This document shows, one piece after another, positions 57,925 through 64,000 of a stretch of DNA of 64,000 nt; within the stretch, counting starts at the first letter, position 1; every line of letters begins with the position of its first letter. The stretch is taken from contig NC_081851.1 of the NCBI RefSeq assembly GCF_963259705.1, positions 60,162,855 to 60,226,854 on the forward strand, in the 5' to 3' direction. The translations under genes and the position numbers were made by a program. The notes below the pieces were generated by a model. The model made no database searches, was not told the DNA's origin, and saw only the letters and a list, made by a program, of their open reading frames with translations. This DNA comes from Myotis daubentonii. Taxonomy: Eukaryota > Chordata > Mammalia > Chiroptera > Vespertilionidae.

Positions 57925-58700
57925 CAAAAGCTAGGCTAACATATACTGATGGGCACTTGGGCTGTTTCCAGAACTTAGTGTAAATTGTGCCACTATGAAC
58001 ATAGGGGTGCATATATTCCTTCTGATTGATGTTTCAGGTCTCATAGGACATATTCCTATAAGTGGGATCACTGAGTCAAATGGGAGTTTTATTTTTAATT
58101 GTTTAAGGAAACTCCATACTGTTTTCGACAGTGGCTGCACCAGTCTGCATCCCCACCAGCAGTGCACGAGGTTTCTCTTTTCTCCACATCCTTGCCAACT
58201 TACATCATACACAAGAATAAACTCAAAATGAATAAAAGACTTAAATGTAAGTCGCGAAACCATAAAAATATTAGAAGAAACCATAGGCAGCAAAATCTCA
58301 GACATCTCTTGTAGCAATATTTTTACAGATACATCTCCTAGGGTAAGGGAAACTAAAGAGAAAATAAACAAATGAGACTACATCAAAATAAAAAACTTCT
58401 GCACAGCTAAAGAAACCATCAAAAAATGAAAAGGGAGCCCGCTGTATGGGAGAACATATTTACCAATGATATATCTGACAAAGGGTTAATTTCCAAAATA
58501 TATAAGAAACTCTTACAACTTAACAAAAGGAAGACAAACATCCAATTAAAAATTGGGCAAAGGACCTGGAGAGACACTTTTCCAAAGTGGAAATACAGAA
58601 GGCCAAGAGATATATGAAAAAATGCTCAAAGTCACTAATCATCAGAGAAATGTAAATTAAAATGACAATGAGGTATCACCTCGCATCTGTCAGAATGCAA
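57925..58700 (-). mobile_element. 5'-inverted (twin-primed) LINE-1 ORF2 3' fragment
   Basis: About 57935-58200 is reverse L1 sequence (CCCCACCAGCAGTGCACGAG, TTCTCCACATCCTTGCCAAC). From about 58203 it is forward L1 ORF2 sequence that lies upstream in L1 order (AATAAACTCAAAATGAATAA, then GACAATGAGGTATCACCTCG). Read on the minus strand this is an inverted 5' part followed by a sense 3' part, the twin-priming structure. Confidence 0.8.
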
Positions 58701-59969
58701 TTTATTTTTAATATGGAAAAATTACAAACAGCCTATCAAAACAGAATAAACTAAAATATATCCATGTTATACATTTTATAACATACAATTAGTTGTTTTA
58801 TAAGAGGGATATAATTATGACTTAGATAAAGATCACCATCTTTAGGTGGTAGAATGTATAGTTAACATCTATAGTTGTTGCACAACCTACAAATAGTAGG
58901 ATCATATAAAAGCACTCATTTTTACTCACTATTCTTATGCCTTGAGGTTTGACCAATACATTTTTGAAAAGAATTCAGTCAATTTAACTGTCTGGCTTTA
59001 AAATGGTTTTGTAACATTAAAAAATAAATGCCATATGTAAATACAATTTTTAGCCAAATTTGCATTTGAATATGATGGCCTATTATACAATGCTACCACC
59101 TGTGAAAAATGAATCAATCATAATTTCATAAGACTTGGATACAGTAAAACGATTTATAATGTAAAATAGAATTGTAACATTTGGTGATTATCAAGACTGT
59201 AAGCTGAATAAAATGAGAAGTCCCATCTGTTACCATCTACCTTTCACCTCTACATGAAAGCAACATAAAAGGGAAGAGTTATAGGAGCTTCTCCAAGTAG
59301 TTGCACAGAATAAAAGTTCCCATTTGGCAGGGACTGTGTGTTACTCATTTCTTTATCACCCACAGTGGCTTGTGTGTAGTAGGCAACCAATTAACATTTG
59401 TGGAATTTAATCAAAGTCTATTGGGCTGTAAAGAAAATGTCATGGTCATTATTCAAAGCATTTATTATGAAATGTTAAAAAAAAAAAAAACAGCTTAACT
59501 TCTGGCAACTTCAATCATCCACAACACAGATAATAACTGAGACAATAAGTAAAAAAGAGATTGATTATCATAAAAACTCTGTATTTTACTATTTAAGAGA
59601 AGGCAGTTGTCACCTTTAGGCCAGGGAAGGGCTTAAAATTATAGGTAAATTGAAATTTATTGGTTTAATAATTTAAGTGAGTAAATTCACTGAGACACAC
59701 TGGTAAATGATAACTACAAATGAAGGAGAGAAAACAGGACACCAATAAAGTAAATAATCTAAATAATATGTTAACTGCTAATAGCATTTTTTTCTGACAG
59801 CAAGTGTCATAATTGATGTGCATGATGACTATGAAAAGATTCAATTCCACAAATGTATCAAAAGATAACACACAATTAGATGCTACAGGTATTCAAAAGT
59901 TAATGAGACATAGACTCAGCTGCCAACAACCTAAAAGTCCAAATATATAAACTAAAAGCAGGAGTTCCA
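58701..59969. other. AT-rich intergenic DNA, nothing recognised
   Basis: No gene or nameable repeat was recognised. Confidence 0.5.
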
Positions 59970-60380
59970 GTCAAGATGATGGCGTAGGTAAATGCGGTAC
60001 TCGAACCCTCCCACAACCACATCAAAATCACAACTAAACTACAGAACCATCATCATTCAGAGCCATGGAATGAGCTGGTCCCACACCCACATGTGGCGGC
60101 TAAAAATTGCATCTTACCTTTGCACATGCTATTCCCTCTGCTAGGGAAGCCCTCCCACTGATCTCACGGTTCTCACCTAACAAACTCCTTTTCAGCCTTC
60201 GTTATTTCGGGTGAACTCCAACTCCCTTCTCCTCTTCCTACACAGTCAGCTGGGCCTTCCTCTGTGTTCCAGGGAGGACCTAGTTCTCCCTCCAGTAGAT
60301 GGTCGGCTACAGAGTTACACCTGAGTTAAGCTTCACACTGTCGAATGTACTCCATAACACTAACTATAACTAGAAGTGCA
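59970..60380 (+). mobile_element. L1 5'UTR fragment followed by an L2 fragment
   Basis: Positions 59975-60090 (AAGATGATGGCGTAGGTAAA, AAATCACAACTAAACTACAG) resemble a bat L1 5'UTR start. Positions 60110-60380 (CCTTTGCACATGCTATTCCC) are L2-like. Confidence 0.65.
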
Positions 60381-62818
60381 CATTAGTGAAAGGGGGGAGA
60401 AGACAAAAACAGGAAAAACAATTAGCTTTCACTATGTTAGCAACTTTTCCAATATTAATATCTGACCATTTTCTCATTTGAAAATGAGGATGTTCGATGA
60501 GATATTTTTTAGTACTCTGTGCCTGACCCATACATAGCATTAATCATAATGGCTGGAATTTACTAACTTTCTAATGTCTTATATAGCTCAATCCTTTTAT
60601 GCCTTATTAAAAAGCAAAAATACTTCACTTTCAAGAGGTTTTCATCTGATACTGGTTTCGCTATCTGCACTTTTAAAATAATTTCATATTCTACTGCATT
60701 TCAGGCAGCTGCTTAAATTGCAACATAAATCTCACCAGAGAATGCAAAGTTATTAGCTGAAATAGCTTCATTTCAAGCCAGCATCTTATTGAATTGGAAT
60801 ATTAGGCACAGAGCTTTAAAAAAAAATGTATGCTTCACAGCCAACCCATTGTCAAAGGTATGAAATAAATAGATTTTCCAGTGTGAACTCTCAATTACTT
60901 TAACTTCAAGTTGTTATGTTAAAATAAACTGACTCTCCAGAACACATTTCTGACATATTAGTGTACAGCAACAATTATGTGTCTGTACATGCATATGATG
61001 ATCTGTATCGTTGCCATGGCCGCAAGTTTCAAGACAAAAAGGATATTTACATCGTCTCAAATTATCTTTCCACAAACCACTTGTTAATTGAAAAGGGAAC
61101 ATTGTCATTTAATATTTATATCACCTTAACTAAGAAATCAAAGCTAATATCTCCAATACTGGGACAAAAAAGACATCATGTGCCTCGTTATGGAATGCAT
61201 TAAGAAGCATTCAACACTTCGGTGGTTTCCTGCCAAACATAAATCACCTCTATCAACAGCTGCGGAAATTTCAGACAAATTTAAATTGAGGTACATTCTA
61301 CAAAATAATTACCGTCCTCGAAAATGTCACCATAAAAAATGACAAAGACAATGAACATTCAGGACATTTTCTAGATTAATGGAGACTAAAGATACATGAC
61401 AGGTTGGCTCCTAGACCTGGAGGGGTAGGCATAAGAGTTAGAGATATAGCTGCAACAAATATTATTGAAACAATTCATTAAAATTAAAAATGAATAGAAA
61501 ATAATCAATTTACATATGCCAGTAATGACGGGACAACTGTATTCTGAACTATGGTATTTGCTGCGGGACTGACCACAGTGGGGGCTTCAGGGAGCAGTTC
61601 AGAAGGGGCATCTCAAAGCCACACCCTCCCTCAAACGTACTTACTAGTACATTTGCAGCTTACTCACCAGTACAATGCAATTTCAAGCCCACCCCAAATA
61701 AAAGTATAATCTAAGTAAAACACATGCACCCTCACACAGAGCTTACTATATATATTGGAGAAGGGTGAACAAGATATACACACTGCAAAACTAAGTTCAT
61801 CTTTATCTAGACCCATATTCCCTCTGATGGTGGAAACAATTATCTACAATTGAAACCGAAGCGTAATTGTCATCTAACTCAGTCTCTTTTGGTTAATGCT
61901 CAATGATTCCAGATTTCTAACCTCTCCCCATCCTCCTTTCCAAGATGGTACCTGAGTGCAAGTGAGGCTTGTATGTACTCATGCAGTTAGAGGGAGCCCG
62001 CGATTCACAGGCGGCCCTCCCAGTGAGGCTGGTCTGGTCTGACCCCCAGCTGTGAGGCTGGTGCTTGGTGAGATGTAGCTGGCCCCATTGATTCTTCTGA
62101 AGTCCTCACCACTAGACCCTCTTCCTCCTGAGCCCAGGTCTGTCTGAACATCTGGTTCTCTCAGCATCTCTGTTCTGTAATGGAAGGACTGGGAACTCAT
62201 GGCTGCTTTCTCCACACTTGCGGGACGCTATGAAAATGCCCTCCACAACTACTGCCTGCACGTGTCATTCCCACACGGTGTCAAACTAAGGGGCATACAG
62301 TCTGGGCATACTACCACCCAGGTTAGGCAGAATAAGGGCCAGCCTCACAAAGAGGTTCCTGTCCTAAACCTGAGAACATGTTACTTGCAAGGGGGAATCA
62401 AGGTTGCCGATAGAATTAAGGTTGCTAATCACCTGACCTTGAGATGAGAAGATAATCCTGGATTATAGAGATGGGTCCAATGTTATCAATAGCATCCTTC
62501 AAAGTGGAGACAGGAAGCCGAAGACTCTGAGTGACGTGATGTGAGAAGAAATCAACCGGCCTATGAAGATGGAGGAAGAGGACCAGGAGCCACGGAGTGC
62601 AGGCAGCCTTCAGAAGCTGGAAAAGGCAAGAACATGGATTCTCCCCTGGAACTTCCAGAAGGAACACAGCCTTCCAACACCATGATGTTAGCCCTGGGAG
62701 ATGCATTTCAGACTTCTCACCTCCAGACTGTAAGATAATACATTGTGCTAGTTAAGCCACTAAGTTTGTGCCAATTGCTTACATCAGTAATAGGAAACAA
62801 ATACCTGTCCTCTACTCT

Positions 62819-62868
<50 letters not shown>

Positions 62869-64000
62869 AGAAATTACCCTCTGCCCTGAGGTTTCCCCAC
62901 ACATTACCACCTGCACACATTACCACTGCAGGAAGTGAGAGCTGCCTATTTCTCACTTCCCTGCTCCCTTCTCAGAATAATAAAGTTGGCAAATTCTTCT
63001 GCAGTCTTTCTATCCTTAAAGCATCTACTACAGCTCAAAATAAACTCAGCAGAGATAGTAAATGTAGCATGTTTTATAAAAAGGTTATAAAGAAAAGCAA
63101 AGAAGTAGGGCAATAATTAGAAGGGGTCATGGGAGAAAAAGATTATGTAAAGATGGAAGAGATGAGAATATTTCTCATGCTGAGAAGAGCTAGTATGAAA
63201 GAAGTTGAGTATATAAGAAGATGGATAGAACTGAATGATATGATGCCTAAAATTAATAATATAATAGATGATTTTTAAACAATATATTAGGCACAGATAG
63301 AGAAAATGAGTCAACTGAAAGGGCAAAGAAACTATCTAGAATATAGCACAGAAATTTCAGGGGTGGGGGGGAAGGAAAGTACTTGGAGGATATGTTGGGA
63401 AGGTATTTAATGCTGTAAATTTTGCATCATGGAGAACCTGAACAAAATGCATTCTTTTAGGGAGCAACTGAATCCCATGAGAAAAGGAGAGGGGCCCCTA
63501 TGCCCACTTCCTATTCCCAAGTTTTCCAGGCAAATAATTCACTTTTTCCCTGAAAGAACTGTGTGAGGGGCCAGAGAGTGGACAAGAACATTTCAATGAC
63601 TGATAAAGCCATGAAAAATTCAGGCCACTCTCATAGAAATATTGTTCTAGTCTAGGGCATTGTGACATAGTGTTTGTGGGGTGGGAGAAGGAGAGGTTAG
63701 GGAAGGAAAAAGTGAGTACACACATAAGGCATATCTTAAGAAAGCTATAAACCTATAACTGGGTAAGAGAGTAGTAAAGAGGATGCCTTAGATATTTCCA
63801 GAAATTATTAAGACAAAAATAAATAGTAGGAGCAGACACAAACCACTGGGAGAGATAGGGAAGAAGTATTGCTTAATACAAAATTCAGATGAAATATAAT
63901 TCCTTCTAATGCCTTTCCTTACCCATACCCCCTTGAAAAATATCAGCTACACAAAAGCACTTTTTAGAAGGGTGCATTTCTCAGCTAAAATTGAAGAGTA
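60381..64000. other. AT-rich intergenic DNA
   Basis: It contains a (CA)n microsatellite at 62823-62866. No gene is recognised; the 123-codon frame at 62745-63116 exists because of that repeat. No Helitron or VES SINE was seen in this last 3.6 kb, in contrast to the centre of the window. Confidence 0.5.
62823..62866 (+). repeat. (CA)n microsatellite
   Basis: About 22 uninterrupted CA units. Confidence 0.97.

Overview
The window is mammalian, from a vesper bat (Vespertilionidae, Myotis/Eptesicus-like) by its repeat content. It carries at least twelve tRNA-headed VES SINEs, many HeliBat-type Helitrons (5' TC ends, 3' CTAG ends preceded by a GTGCAC...GTGCAC hairpin, A|T target sites), and two short hAT elements with TA-centred 8-bp target duplications. 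Recently active Helitrons and hATs together with VES SINEs are, among mammals, a vespertilionid signature. Ancient MIR, L2, MER20 and L1M fossils and an ERV-L pol fossil form the older background. No prokaryotic features (operons, RBS, CRISPR) are present.

The only convincing protein-coding gene is an intronless retrocopy of TBC1D20 (15542-16750, + strand). It has an uninterrupted 402-codon frame, retained 5' and 3' UTR sequence, a poly(A) tail and a 13-bp target duplication. Its Rab-GAP catalytic Arg and Gln and its C-terminal membrane anchor are kept, so it is a candidate retrogene, although several Arg-to-Trp/Cys changes look like CpG decay. I see no exons of a conventional multi-exon gene; the rest may be intergenic or a large intron.

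Layout. 0-15.4 kb: AT-rich intergenic DNA with VES SINEs, Helitrons, MER20 and a minus-strand ERV-L pol fossil (10.3-12.3 kb). 15.4-16.9 kb: the TBC1D20 retrocopy. 17-33 kb: intergenic DNA with an L1M fossil hit by two VES SINEs, a solo class II-type LTR with a perfect 6-bp duplication (20.87-21.54 kb), a twin-primed L1 with a hAT and a Helitron inside it, MIRs, and an exact CTCF-core match at 31.3 kb. 33.07-38.0 kb: a strikingly GC-rich complex repeat block built from duplicated 0.8-1.2 kb units plus minisatellite arrays that run in opposite orientations on the two sides. 39.2-48.4 kb: a Helitron-rich zone containing two head-to-tail Helitron pairs with exact CTAG|TC junctions, a minisatellite-bearing composite Helitron and a Helitron family that has captured and re-dispersed host DNA; an L2 > LTR > VES nest lies at 39.8-41.2 kb. 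48.6-51.3 kb: an L1 5' half with three later insertions. 51-64 kb: mostly unremarkable AT-rich DNA with L1/L2 fragments, a second hAT, a small Helitron and a perfect 18-bp-stem palindrome at 54.6 kb.

Family names and comparisons with human TBC1D20 and repeat consensus sequences are from memory and reading by eye; no search was run.
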